Positions 20,627-31,700 of a stretch of 64,000 bases of DNA are shown here, one piece after another (the stretch's first letter is position 1; each line of letters begins with the position of its first letter). Source of the stretch: Rhypophila decipiens (Eukaryota > Ascomycota > Sordariomycetes > Sordariales > Naviculisporaceae); the NCBI GenBank assembly GCA_033297075.1, contig MU858151.1, forward strand, positions 1 through 64,000, read 5' to 3'. The notes beneath the pieces were generated by a model, which was not told where the DNA came from, searched no databases, and saw only the letters and a program-made list of their open reading frames with translations. The translations under genes and the position numbers were made by a program.

Positions 20627-21580
20627 ATGTCCGACGAGCGCTTTCCAACCGACCGTCTTCCAAACGAGCGTCTCCCAAACGAGCGTCTCCCAAACGGGCG
20701 TCTCCCCAACGATCGTCTTCCAACATTTGCCGAGATGCGGTTCTCGGAGATGATAAGACCAGCCAGGAGGGAGGAGATGAGCGGCCTTGAACTACAGCTG
20801 CCTCCTATTAGCCATGCCTGGACGTATCAACGGCATGTGTCACCCCAAGGCCTCGGAGTAATGACTGACTCTGGCAGTGCTGGGCCTGGGCAACCCCGTG
20901 ACATGTATCCACAGCCGGTCGAACCCTGGAGCTTCAGTCAGCATGTTGTTGCCAGCCATCACGGCCACTTTCCAGGGGCGCGGTCGTCGACAGAGCCATC
21001 ACCAGGAACATCATCGAGCAACTCGTCGGCCGGATCCCCAACATTACCGCAAACGGGTTTTGGACATGGTACTTTCCGCCAGCCGCAGACTCCGAGTCCC
21101 CCGGACTCGACGTCCCCCTACCCGCACAACGTCGGTCAGCACTTTGTACCATGCGACACCGCTACACAAAACTATCCAGTACATACGCAGTGGCATCCCC
21201 AGAACGGAGACGCAACCCACACCATGCCTTACTGGCATCCTGCTCCGCCGGATTTGACCTCGGTCTCAAGAGGGCCACCGCCCCTAGGGTATGACACATG
21301 GGAGCTGTATCATGAGCATCGGGGACAATTAGCACTGAGAAATACCTTGATACAAAGGCATCTGGAACAGGAGAGTCGGCAACAGGCACTCCAACAATTG
21401 CCTGAACACCCGAGTACCCCAGCACCCCAACCGGGAGGACAACGGACAAGACATCCAAGGACAAGACGGGCTTCAAACAGGCGAGAGAGCCCCAGAAGAA
21501 CACGCCGTCCTCTGGGTGTGATGGAAGATCGGCCCGCGGCCTCGCAACTGCCGACCCAACCGAATGCTGATATGCCCTAG
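20627..21580 (+). CDS. Disordered Pro-rich protein with RLPNE repeats
   Basis: 317 residues from ATG 20627. Residues 5-34 are six five-residue repeats of the type RLPNE/RLPND. The rest is rich in Pro, Ser, His, Gln and Thr, and the C-terminal 60 residues are basic (RTRHPRTRRASNRRESPRRTR) and could act as a nuclear targeting or nucleic-acid binding tail. There is no signal peptide, membrane segment or recognisable domain. The open frame is long for AT-mixed DNA and codon use is reasonable, so a real gene is likely. A nuclear protein is a guess from the basic tail. The start might lie upstream in another exon. Confidence 0.55.
   Translation: MSDERFPTDRLPNERLPNERLPNGRLPNDRLPTFAEMRFSEMIRPARREEMSGLELQLPPISHAWTYQRHVSPQGLGVMTDSGSAGPGQPRDMYPQPVEPWSFSQHVVASHHGHFPGARSSTEPSPGTSSSNSSAGSPTLPQTGFGHGTFRQPQTPSPPDSTSPYPHNVGQHFVPCDTATQNYPVHTQWHPQNGDATHTMPYWHPAPPDLTSVSRGPPPLGYDTWELYHEHRGQLALRNTLIQRHLEQESRQQALQQLPEHPSTPAPQPGGQRTRHPRTRRASNRRESPRRTRRPLGVMEDRPAASQLPTQPNADMP
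20639..20728 (+). repeat. In-frame 15-bp tandem repeat, six units
   Basis: Units of CGTCTYCCAAACGAG encode RLPNE. Copies 2-5 are nearly identical and the outer two more diverged. The array is a multiple of three, so copy-number change would keep the frame. Confidence 0.9.
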
Positions 21581-22755
21581 AGGGCTTCAATTCATTAGAC
21601 TACGAGCTTAGTCGGAGATGAGAAGGCATTTTGTACTTAAAAAAAAACACCATACGAAGATACACTTTTGTCGTTCTAGGGCTTACTTGCCCTGCCCTAG
21701 TTCTTTTTTTATATCAAGAAAATTCGTTTAAAGCTTAATACGGGGTATTGAGGAGCTTTACTTTCCTTTAGGAACTTTTCTTTCCTAGAGTAGTGTACTG
21801 GGCGGACTGGCTTTAACGTTGTGGATTTTGTCGCTTCAATTGTGCAGCCATGATGAGACCTCCAAGACTCTCAACCCAACCTGCCTCCTCTGCCCGACAC
21901 TGACGCCGTTGCTCATGTTGTAAATAGCGCCGATTATTCGAATTCATTCGTCCAGCTTTCACGGGGTTGTTTGTCTGTGATTCGAGAACCTTGTTTTCTG
22001 TGATATTCCAAGGCGGAGATGGCCACGTGATGGCATTCTCCTTGATCCTTCGTGACGCTTCTCATGCACCATCACCGCCAATCCTCGTATTCCTCCTGCC
22101 CTTGCTGACCAATATTCGCCTCGGTAATAGTCGCCTTTGCTGGGCAGCGACGAGTACTCAACCCACCGTACATGGACTAGACCCTGTTTGGCATCTTGTG
22201 TCTTTTTTCGCCGTTCTTTGCCGACGAGATTGATATCGATGACGACTGGAAAATCCTGAGAAATTGAACAGAAACCCGGAGATAATCGATGATACACGGA
22301 TACGTATGGAGCAGTGACACACGCCAAGAGGCCGTCAATCCCCAATGCAGTTAACCCGCTTGCTGCCTACCATGCCTGGAACTTGTGTATTTTCGCGGGA
22401 CATGGAAAATTGGAAGGATTCGAGATGCAACACAGCACTAGTTCCCCTCCCAGAGATACGAACCTCGGCTGGGCTCGATGCGGTCTAATGCTCTGCCCTA
22501 CCTGCCTGACAACCCCCAGAACAGCTTAAGCGGCACACGCGGCCCCCCTGACAGGGGGCAGCCAGCGGCGCTAGCTCGTAAATCAGTAATTCCACCAGGG
22601 TACGGAGTATTGCCAGGGGTCCTCTGACAAAAATAAATCCTTAATATCTCTGCATTTCCCGTTTTCATCCAGATAACATTTAATTCTCTCTTTTGTTATT
22701 GTATACTCCCCTGACTAGTATAGTCAAGACACTCGTTTAAACCGACGTCGCCATC
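21581..22755. other. Intergenic with a perfect C/G hairpin
   Basis: No gene supported. At 22544-22558 CCCCCTG-A-CAGGGGG forms a seven-base-pair perfect hairpin in otherwise moderate sequence. The last 100 bp are AT-rich and hold the promoter of the GH76 gene. Confidence 0.5.
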
Positions 22756-24213
22756 ATGATCGCATCGCTCGCTTCGGTCAGGTCGGCCGCCGTCGCCGTC
22801 CCCTTGCTCCTGGCGGGACTGACAAGCGCCGCCGAGTCACCCTTCAAGGTCGACTCGCGCGAAGATATCCTCAAGTCGGCCAAGACCCTGGCCGAGGACC
22901 TGATGGCCCTCTACGAGGGCAACAAGCCCGGCAAGATCCCGGGAATCCTGCCCGGCCCTCCTTCCGACTTCAGCGGCCCTTACTACTGGTGGCAGGCAGG
23001 CGCGTTCATGTCGACCTACATCGACTACTACCGCCTGACTGGCGACGACACGTACAATCAGATCGTCGCCGAGGGCCTCATGTGGCAGACAGGGCCGAAC
23101 TACGACTACCTGCCGCCCAACCAGACGGCCTCCATCGGGAACGATGACCAGTGCACCTGGGCAAGCGCTGCCATTGGCGCTGCCGAAGCTGGCCTCCCCG
23201 ACGTCAAGGGCAAGCCCTCGTGGGCCGAGATCGCCGAGACGGCCCTGTCCACAATGGCTCACCCATCCCGTCACGACGACACCTGCGACGGCGGCCTGCG
23301 ATGGCAGATCCCCCCATCCAATCTCGGCTATGACTACAAGAACAGTACGTGCTCCGTAACAGGCTCCTGGCTTGACTCGTTACAAGATTATTAATCCCCG
23401 TGTGAGCAATCAGCCATCTCCAACGCCTGCTACCTGTCCCTGGCTGCTCGTGTCGCCAAGTTCACCGGCAACGAGACCTACGCCGACATTGCCGGCGACA
23501 CATGGGACTGGCTGGTCAATGTCGGCTTCATTGACGAGGAGAACTACCGCGTCTACGACGGCGGCCACGTTCAAAACAACTGCACCGATGTCAACAAGGC
23601 CCAGTTCTCCATCAACTCTGCCCTGCTCGTCCAGGGTGCCGCCTACATGTTTAACCAGACCAGCGACAAGGTCTGGCGCGACCGCCTCACCAAGATCACC
23701 GATGCCACGCTCGAGAACTTTTTCCCTGACGACGTCGCCTTTGAGCTTCCCTGCGAGGGCCGCCGGGATGCATGCAACATCGACATGCGCGCCTTCAAGG
23801 GTATTACGCACCGCTACCTGGCCGCTGCCACCGAGCTGGCCCCATTCCTGGCCGAGGGCGTCCTGCCCGTTCTCAAGAAGTCTACCGAGGCTGCTGTCAA
23901 GACGTGCACCGGCGGCGAGTCCGGTCGCGAGTGCGGCTTTTACTGGAGCGAGGGCAAGTATGTCAAGCCCGAGGCCGTGGGGAAGGTCGGACCTTTTAAC
24001 GTCGGCGAGCAGATGAATGTCCTCGCCGCGGTGGAGGGTCTGCTGGTTGACCCTGCCACCGGAGGCCCTGCTTCCCCCGATGGTCCTACCGAGACAAACA
24101 CCGGTGCTGGGCCCAACCAGACAGGTCCGGCTGGGAGCGGAGCAGGCAGGTTTGAGGTTGGCGTCATGACTGCTATGGTGGTTGGGCTTGGCGCTCTCTT
24201 TGTGACTGCTTGA
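22756..24213 (+). CDS. GH76 endo-alpha-1,6-mannanase-like wall enzyme (DCW1/DFG5 family)
   Basis: 462 residues from exons 22756-23344 and 23414-24213; the intron is 69 bp (GTACGT donor). A signal peptide (about residues 1-25) precedes the (alpha/alpha)6 catalytic domain with the paired-Asp motif SIGNDDQCTW near residue 132. Other family landmarks are YYWWQAGAFM and, after the splice, NTISNACYL. The C-terminus is Ser/Thr/Gly/Pro-rich and ends in a hydrophobic tail after SGAGRFEVG, a typical GPI-anchor signal. In yeast, Dcw1/Dfg5 are thought to process the GPI glycan and attach mannoproteins to wall glucan, and they are needed for hyphal growth. The gene converges with the FAD monooxygenase, with 92 bp between stops. 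Confidence 0.93.
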
Positions 24214-24305
24214 AAGGGATGAATAGTAAGGTGACATTAAAGACTATCAATGAGCAGAGACTATAATTTACATAATGTAACAAGATATATGGCCCAAATC
24301 AGGGA

Positions 24306-25872
24306 TCATGCCTCGGCTCGCTCACCATCAAGAGCCGCCAGCGCCTTCTGGACCTCTGCTTTGGCCGACCAGTTGTACAGCTCGGCATTGACATCACCCA
24401 GCACGTACTTGGCTAGTCGCAAGGAATGTTAGCCGATGCATCGACCGAGCTGATCTCAAGGATTTAACTCACCTATGGGCGTGAACAGCATCATGAGTTT
24501 AAGAAAACAGTACATGGCGTACTCTTCCACGACGCCCATATTCTTCTTGCCCCTGTCCATCTTCTTTCCTCGCTCTCGGATGGCAGCCACTCGCCCGTGA
24601 CGAATCTGGTAAAGCAGCTTGAGTGTCAGTGCAAGAGCGGCCTTTTGTTTTCTTTCCACCGACGCATCTTCCTGGACCTCTGCATCGTTCTCCGAATAGG
24701 CCTTCTTCAAGGTCTCGGCAAGCAGCAGTGCCAACGTCTGGGCGTCCTCCAAGGCCTGGCTGGCCCCCTGTCCAGTCGTCGGGCTCAGAGCATGTGCGGC
24801 GTCTCCAATCAGGACGGTCCCATTCTCACCCCAATGCGGAAGATCAGGCATCACCCAAGTGGGGTAGATGCTCTGCACCTCAGCCCGAGAAATGATATCT
24901 CTGACCACGGGGTCAGCTGCTCCGCCATGTCGGTCCTGCAGGCCGGCCTTGATGTCGTCCGGATCGAGGTTCGTCGTCTTGGACGGGACAGAGTCGGTGT
25001 CAAACGTCGACCACCACATCAGACTGTTGGCGGCCGCCGGTGCGCTGCTGGCATATCCAAAGAAGCCTCGCCGCCCAAAGGTAAACACCATTGCCTTGTT
25101 GTCTGTTACTCGTGCAGGGAGAGGGCCGTGGATGACGCCGCCGATGCCGGATGCGCCCCTGGTTTCACGTCAGCTGTCCGTCCAGTTCAGAAACACAGAG
25201 CGAGATAGAAACGTACGTATAAATGGGCTCAAAATTGCCATCTCCCAACAGCCCCCGGCGGACTGCACTCTTTACACCGTCCGCCCCAACCACCAAATCT
25301 GCCTCTTCCTCCCGCCCGGCCTCAAAAACGACCACCGTCTTCTTTCCAGCAGCAGCAGGCCTTGTGCTGGCAACCGTTTCATACCTGACGACATCCCCTC
25401 CGTACGTCTCATCAACATGGCTCTTCAAGCAGGCCCACAATCCACCCCTGAGCGAAGACACACAGACCTCTTCCCTCCCAGACGGGCCTTCATAACCGCC
25501 CTTGTCACCAGCCGGGGCGACACCCAAGGTACAGCCATTCTCGCCCATAAAGATGAATTTCTCGCAGGGAAATCCTTGCGCTGTGACGGCCCCATGTAGC
25601 GATGGGGATATGTCGTGCAGGATGCGCATGCCGTTGGGAGAGACACCCAGGCCGCCGCCTACCGTCTGGGTCGAAGATGAGAGGGCCGAGATGGATGTTG
25701 CATTTCGGGCTGTGTCTTGCGTATCAGAAGAAAGGGTATTCTGGGGCCTGTGAGATTCGTAGATGTGAATTGTATGAGGTGAGGACGAGGATGGCGGATC
25801 GGGTAGCAGTTTGCGCAGATAGAGGTAGGTTGCCAGGCCCGAGATGCCGCCTCCTACGATGATGATCTTCAT
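24306..25872 (-). CDS. FAD-dependent monooxygenase (salicylate-hydroxylase-like)
   Basis: 482 residues from exons 25872-25217, 25158-24473 and 24412-24306; introns are 58 and 60 bp. The N-terminal Rossmann motif GGGISGLATYLYLRK binds FAD. The DG motif (VVGADGVKSAVR) and the GD motif (GDAAHALSPTTGQGASQALEDA) are intact, placing it in the aromatic hydroxylase (PHBH-fold) group. Such enzymes use NAD(P)H and O2 to hydroxylate or epoxidise aromatic or polyketide substrates. No polyketide or peptide synthase lies nearby, so a catabolic or detoxifying role is as likely as secondary metabolism. A Ser-rich insertion lies in the early part (about residues 27-70). The short final exon encodes a charged helix. 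Confidence 0.9.
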
Positions 25873-26459
25873 GTTGTTACCGAGCCTGAAATTGTTTCAC
25901 CAAGTTGGACGGCTTTGTCGATTCACAAAATCCTGTTTGAGGGATAAGCCGTCTTTATTCCTGCTGGAAACATGTCGTGGTTGTCGTAGTCGTCGTCGTC
26001 AAATGACGCGTGGTGTTGACGAATTCAGCAGCCATTCCCGTCTCTGATTGGTTCGGTCCAACTGGCAAATTTGGAGACTTGAGACTAAGCCCAACAAGTG
26101 AGACATGGAGGGCATTGAAGGCTTCTAGAAGTCTTTGGTGATAAGACGGGGGAATGTTGGGCCTTTCACCGTCAAGAATATGTGTGAAGCGTTTGCTCAT
26201 AATCATTAGCAAAAGAAACAACGTTCTGCGGTCCCGGGCAGTGAGCACACCTGCTTTCATGCTTAATTAGGTAACAGCATACCAAATTGAGAATCACCTC
26301 TTTATAGAGCGATTTACACAAATGTGTATTGACCAGTCTCATCCCAGGTCCTTTATTGACATGAAATAGGGGGAGGATCCACAACATGGCAAGCAGCAGC
26401 GGCCATTTCCATCTTGTTCAGTCCAATTCCCAGTAGATGTAACATCAACCAGTCAGCAA
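25873..26459. other. Intergenic, promoter side of the monooxygenase
   Basis: Contains a short (GTCGTC)n tract near 25980. No gene seen. Confidence 0.5.
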
Positions 26460-26531
26460 GCGTCAATGGTCTAGTGGCTAGGATTCAACCCTTCCAAGGT
26501 TGAGGGGGGGGTTCGATTCCCTCTTGACGCA
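26460..26531 (+). tRNA. tRNA-Gly (anticodon TCC)
   Basis: 72-nt cloverleaf without intron. Acceptor GCGTCAA pairs with TTGACGC, followed by discriminator A. The D-arm is TGGTCTAGTGGCTA. The anticodon stem CAACC/GGTTG encloses loop CTTCCAA, giving anticodon TCC. The T-arm GGGGGTTCGATTCCCTC has a normal loop. It reads GGA codons. Confidence 0.95.
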
Positions 26532-27350
26532 AACTTTTGCCGCTTCATGGAAACACCTGGTGTTGACTTTGCACTTTTAATTCTCTTTTTGGACTTTTTT
26601 CTGAAACTTGCATCGTGGGAGGCCTCCGAAACACATCGTCTCCCACATAGAACAGACTGCTATTTTCGCTCGTGATAGTGCTGACTGATGCCTTGCCCTC
26701 ATTTCTTTTACTGGCGGTGTCTTGTTATGCCGCCTCACCTTGTCTCCTTTGGGATCAGGATTGAGTCGTGATTTTATATCCTGAACGGTTAATCGGAACC
26801 GTACATATTCGCAAGAGGTTCCATCTCGACACAGCCACCCCAAAGGATACCAAATGCCCAAGTCTTGACCAATGCAAGCTGGTCTCGATATTAGCCTGAG
26901 TGCCCATCGACGGCAATCCAACCCTCCAAGATGACCTAAACTCCTTTTGATACAGCTCTTCTGCTCCGCCACGATGGAGATGATGAGCCAATGAGGCAAC
27001 GGCAAACGAGCAGATATCATGTGCTTGCTTTCACGCCATCATGTAAATGGATGTCATTTGTAGATGGCATGTATGTTGTGGTCTGCGGTGGCCGGATGGC
27101 CCGCCAAGAATGGCTGTGCATGTCAAAAACGTTGATGGAAGCCTGTTGACGTCGGTTGAGCGCTCTTGAAGGATTTGGGGCGGTTCGGTTTGACAGAATC
27201 GCAGATGCATGGCATGTATAAGATCACGGTACTCTTCTCTTGGTCCACCGCTGTTGCATCTCATCCTTCTTATGACAGCCTACATCTCAAACACGACCAT
27301 CATTGAACCCGCTATCAGGTCAACAAGATAAATAACCATCAGCCTCCAAA
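26532..27350. other. Intergenic, no supported gene
   Basis: A 147-codon minus-strand frame (26577-27020) is open, but it has no family resemblance and begins without a good context. I do not call it. Confidence 0.4.
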
Positions 27351-27665
27351 ATGAGCACCCGCCCCGAATCAGTCATGTCCGAGGCCACCACCCTCCAGGC
27401 CGAGCAAGCCCCAAAGCCTCCCACCACGATGCAATACCACTACGTCGAGCAGAGTAAGAAGGGCCCGCAGCCGGACTACGTACCGAAACCCAAGTCCAAG
27501 TTCAGCAAGTTCCTCTCCAAGTTCCAGAGCCCGGCCGTCAAGTCCACACTGGCCGCGAGGGAGGCAAAGCAAGTGGAGGATATCAGAAAGGGCGTCAAGA
27601 CGACCCAGGTCTCGGACGTGGGACGGAGTTCGAACGCCTGGGCCGCCACGAGCTTGGCTCCTTAG
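27351..27665 (+). CDS. Small hypothetical basic protein
   Basis: 104 residues from an ATG in good context (CAAAATGAGC). A short acidic and Thr/Ala N-terminus is followed by a Lys-rich middle with alternating Phe and Lys (KFSKFLSKFQ) that would form an amphipathic helix. A charged helical segment and a short unstructured end follow. There is no signal peptide. The amphipathic helix could bind membranes, but that is only an inference. Short GC-rich genes with this start context are usually genuine in such fungi. Confidence 0.6.
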   Translation: MSTRPESVMSEATTLQAEQAPKPPTTMQYHYVEQSKKGPQPDYVPKPKSKFSKFLSKFQSPAVKSTLAAREAKQVEDIRKGVKTTQVSDVGRSSNAWAATSLAP

Positions 27666-28081
27666 GAGGATGGGGCGCCTGCGATTTATACGAATGCCGG
27701 GAGGGACAGGGTAGTGACCGATATGGTTCAAAGTCGGAATTTCGACAATCCCTACATCCGTTCATAATTTTTTTTTTTGGTTGACGATTTACGACCGGTT
27801 GGCTGGAGTTTCTTATTTTTACGACGGTTTCGATGTTGGCAGACGAAGGGAGGATGGCGTGACGATGATACCAAGCAGGCTAGCTACAAGTTCAATGTGA
27901 AGTTGAATAAGGTGAATTTCTGATATTTTACCCAAAATGTACCACTATATCACAAAGCCGCCCCGTGACCGATTCATAGCCCTTTGTAACATCCTCTTAC
28001 CCCTCGTTCCATCTACCTTAACAACAGTAGACAGGTTGAGTGTATAAGAAAGGTACTTTGGTTAGTCTGCGAAAACCTCAT
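27666..28081. other. Convergent 3' region
   Basis: Lies between two stops facing each other; includes a run of nine T near 27770. No gene. Confidence 0.5.
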
Positions 28082-28761
28082 TCATCCTACAATCGACCAC
28101 GGTGCTGCCATATCAAATCTGCCGTAGTATCTGTTTTCCGCGGCGGTATTTCCGCATGCCGTGGGGGCTGGTGAGTATCGAGATGAGGAGCAGGGTTGAT
28201 ATTGTTGTCTTGCCGGGCTCCCTGAGTTATAACTGTAATGCTCCGAATATTTGCCTGCAGGGGCGATATCGCCTCGGCGCGGCTTTTTCCGGGTCGACAC
28301 TTGCTTCGATGTGTCTATAACGCCAGTATTAGCTTTGTCTTCTGTAATGGAAGCCTGACGATCAACTTACCTATCTTGTATTGGTCCTGAAACTGCACAA
28401 GATCCTGATTTCTCTTTCTTTGGTAATTGAGAGGTGGTCGGCGTGTGCGTGTCGGCGGCGCCGTTGTCACCCGTTCTGAGACCACACAGGTGTCCGAGTC
28501 GATCAAGTCCGCGTCGGCAATGGCTTGCGGATATGGAGGCCCTTCAATACGGGGGCTTGTATCATTCCCGATGCAAAACTGCGTTTGTCTCCAGACACGG
28601 TCGGCCCGGTCAGCAGTGCCCGTCGTCTTGTCTGGACAGACCCCTATTAGGGAATCATCTGCCCGAGGTGACTCAGGCTCTTCAAGTGTCGGGGACCAGT
28701 CAGAACCACCTGTAGATTTCGTAGAGTATTGATCCATTCCTGGTATTATGGTTTCGATCAT
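28082..28761 (-). CDS. Hypothetical protein, two exons
   Basis: 207 residues from exons 28761-28371 and 28314-28082. The 56-bp intron has a GTAAGT donor and TTATAG acceptor, and joining it keeps the frame. The first half is acidic and Ser/Thr-rich with a basic RTRRPPLNYQRKR segment near its end. The second half is rich in Tyr, Ser, Pro, Gln and Arg. No domain, signal peptide or membrane segment is visible. A clean canonical intron in an otherwise open frame is the main evidence that the gene is real. No function can be proposed. Confidence 0.6.
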
Positions 28762-31700
28762 TTTATAGTCGTTGGTTGGTTGAAACTAGAAACCTGAGTT
28801 GTATCCCGGAAGATAATAAAGGGTGGACTGAACTGTTTATGAGTTGCTACTAGAAATTTTCAATATCTTGCATTGGAATTAGGTCCTACGTGTGCAGGCA
28901 AAACAAGGTGTGGGCGTCATGGAGATAAGTTGTGATTCCGAAATTTCGCATAAAATGGACCTTTCGAGGATCCGAATGCGGACACGGTGAGCTTGGATTT
29001 TACACCTCAAGACGAAGCTCTTGATTTTCCTCCAACCAAAGACTCGCAAAGCACTCATTTTACAACCTTTATGAGTCTTACCCGCTGTGGCTGTCGAAAG
29101 GTCTTTTGGACGATGCAAAGGCTCGTGATAGTGGAATCATATGCGGATTCCTATGCCCTTGGTAAATTCCATGTTCATTGCCCATATACTTGCTCCCCGT
29201 CGTAATCCAAACACTTTGTGGAGGACTGGGACCGTCATGAACTTGAACCGGCCAATCACACGTCCTCATAGAGAACGACCCGAGGAATTTGGACGGTAGG
29301 AATTCCAAACCCCGGATTCGACGACCGACCCATCAACGCCTGCAGAGAGCTGAACACGCCTCAAAATTTCGAGCCAATACCAGGATGACATGTCACAGAG
29401 TGAAGCGATCATGAGTCATCATAGGGCTGCAGATCTATCGAATTGGTGATGGTGCTCAATCTAAACACCGTGGGGTGGTGAGTCTTTACAGGCGCGCGGC
29501 ACTCTGCTGTTTTCCTTCTTCGGCAGACCGAAATATTGACATGATGTGCTGCCGAGGTTGGTTCTTTCGTCCAACATCGGTTAGCCTCTCGAGACCAGAT
29601 GTGGAGCTTGTAGTGCCAACTTGAGGCTCAAATTCATACACTTTCGTCCGCCGCCGGTTCGTAAAGACCACCGGATGCTTGAATCCGATGTCAACAGTGC
29701 TATCAGACGTCTTGCTACGAACTCAGCTTTACTCGAGAACGGACCGGCAGTTACATTTTCAGGCAACAAGGTCGAGACCGGATAGACCGAATTTCAGAAC
29801 GGAACTTGACCGAAACTATTACAAGGTCCTTTCATGGTCATTACCATATCGACCGGATGAAACTCGGCGTCGTGTTGGGTGATGGAGGCAGGCCCTTCAA
29901 GATTCAATGCCCTGACTGGTCCTGTACGCCCTTGGAAACCAATATCTTGCCCAATACTACGAGGTCGGGCTACATGGACGCCTTATGCCCAGCCTTGGAA
30001 AGAAACTGGACCCTGAACATTCCCCAGCAGCGTGTTCTGAGGTGAGTAGCCTACCATCACAGTTCGCAGGGCATATCACAATGATTGGTAATTCAGCGAC
30101 TCAACCTGGGGGTTCAGTGTTTGTTCACACCCCTTGAAGCACGCGAGGTTACTTGGCTCCATCGAATCATCAAGCCCAAGTCACTCGAATAGGAGTCTCG
30201 TTATATCATCACCACAATTCCCACTAATCTCACGGCCCATGATGACGGTGGTCTATACTCTGGGGAGTCTTTTTTACAGCCTTTAGGGCCGCCTGTCTAG
30301 TCACAGACCGGCTCATGTCAACTGGTGTGCGAGCTCGCGCACCGCCGCCGGACAGAGACAGCATCACGGGAACAAATAACAATCCAGCACGAGGTGTAGA
30401 ACGATGACCCAGAGGGCCACCCCGAGCCGATTACCGAGCCCAATATATGAACGACCAGCCATCCCTTCCTCCTGTCCGTCAGACTCGATATTACCACCGG
30501 TAAGAAACCCCATAGGTGGATAAATACCCGGCTACGGCTGCGCGTTTAGCTAACCGCCTGTCAGCGTGGATAGCGGGAAGAAATTCCATCTCTTGTATAT
30601 GCATTATGCAAAGTTATCTTGAATCTGGCTCGGAATACCGGCCAAGCAGGAATGATATCAGCACGTGTGTCAGGACTTGTCTAATATCCAGATTCGACAG
30701 AACGAGACTACAACTATCCCGACCTTTGCGCTTTACCCATATCAAGAAGCACGTGCATGCAGTGATTACTGGCCGCCTGTACCGCATGAAAAGTCTTCAA
30801 AGAGCCTGTTGATCCCCGTGTTCATCTTTTCCTCATATGGCTCCGGTTGAGGCATAATGGGACATGAGATCTTCAACTTTGGAAAAGAGCAACCATGGCG
30901 GCAGATTGCCGATCTTTATGCCTCCCAAGCTTGTTTCCTCTTGTGGTACAAAAAACATGTCTGCGAAATACTTGCCCAAGCAGGAAACTTGAGACCACAC
31001 TTGCTAATGCTCGTCGAGTTCTCTTCTAGCTGCAATGCGGTTTCTGGCTGTCATTAGCTCCTTAATATGGGTTGCGGCGTAGACGAGCACTGATTGGAGG
31101 GCAGTTCTCGCTCAGTGGCCGGCGAGACAGGGGTGCTGCACTAACAGCTGGACGCGCAGTTCCCTAGGTGACATGTTAACAGGGTTTATTTCGCGGTGCT
31201 TGGATTCAGAAGACTGCAACGGCCCGAGATGTGGCTTTCGATTTGTTGGACAGCGCAAATTGCGACTTGCGTGACCATCCCCTTAACTGCCGCCTCGGCA
31301 TCGGTTAAACTCCTACTTGTCATCATTTTTTGGTCCAGTTAGGTTCTTTCCGCTACTTTTTTGGCCAATAACAGCTATTTCTCCAACGATCTACAGTAAA
31401 TCTTTGTTTTTTTGGTGGCTTTTATTCGTACAAAAAATGATGAATAAGCTAGAGTTTAACCGATGCCGAAGCGGCAGGTAAGGGGATGTCTCATCTCTTT
31501 GATAAGCGGCTGATCGTCTGGCGCAAACGCCCCCAAAGAGAAGCCATGCAGCGATTGTAATCATGACCACGAGAACCGCATCTAGGACGATGAGTTCTGA
31601 AAAGATGCCAACATCAAAATGAACTCGTGGTGTTTGGCCCAAGCTCTTGCGGTTGTTCTGTCTGCGAGAACCGTTGGAACGTTGCATCAGAGGTCTTTCA

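Noticed and set aside
14941..21580. Ribosomal-peptide precursor for the UstYa-like protein
   Set aside because: The two repeat-bearing proteins nearby lack a signal peptide and dibasic Kex2 sites between repeats, and no other cluster enzyme is present.
23410..24237. 275-codon minus-strand open frame
   Set aside because: Antisense to GH76 exon 2 and caused by codon bias.
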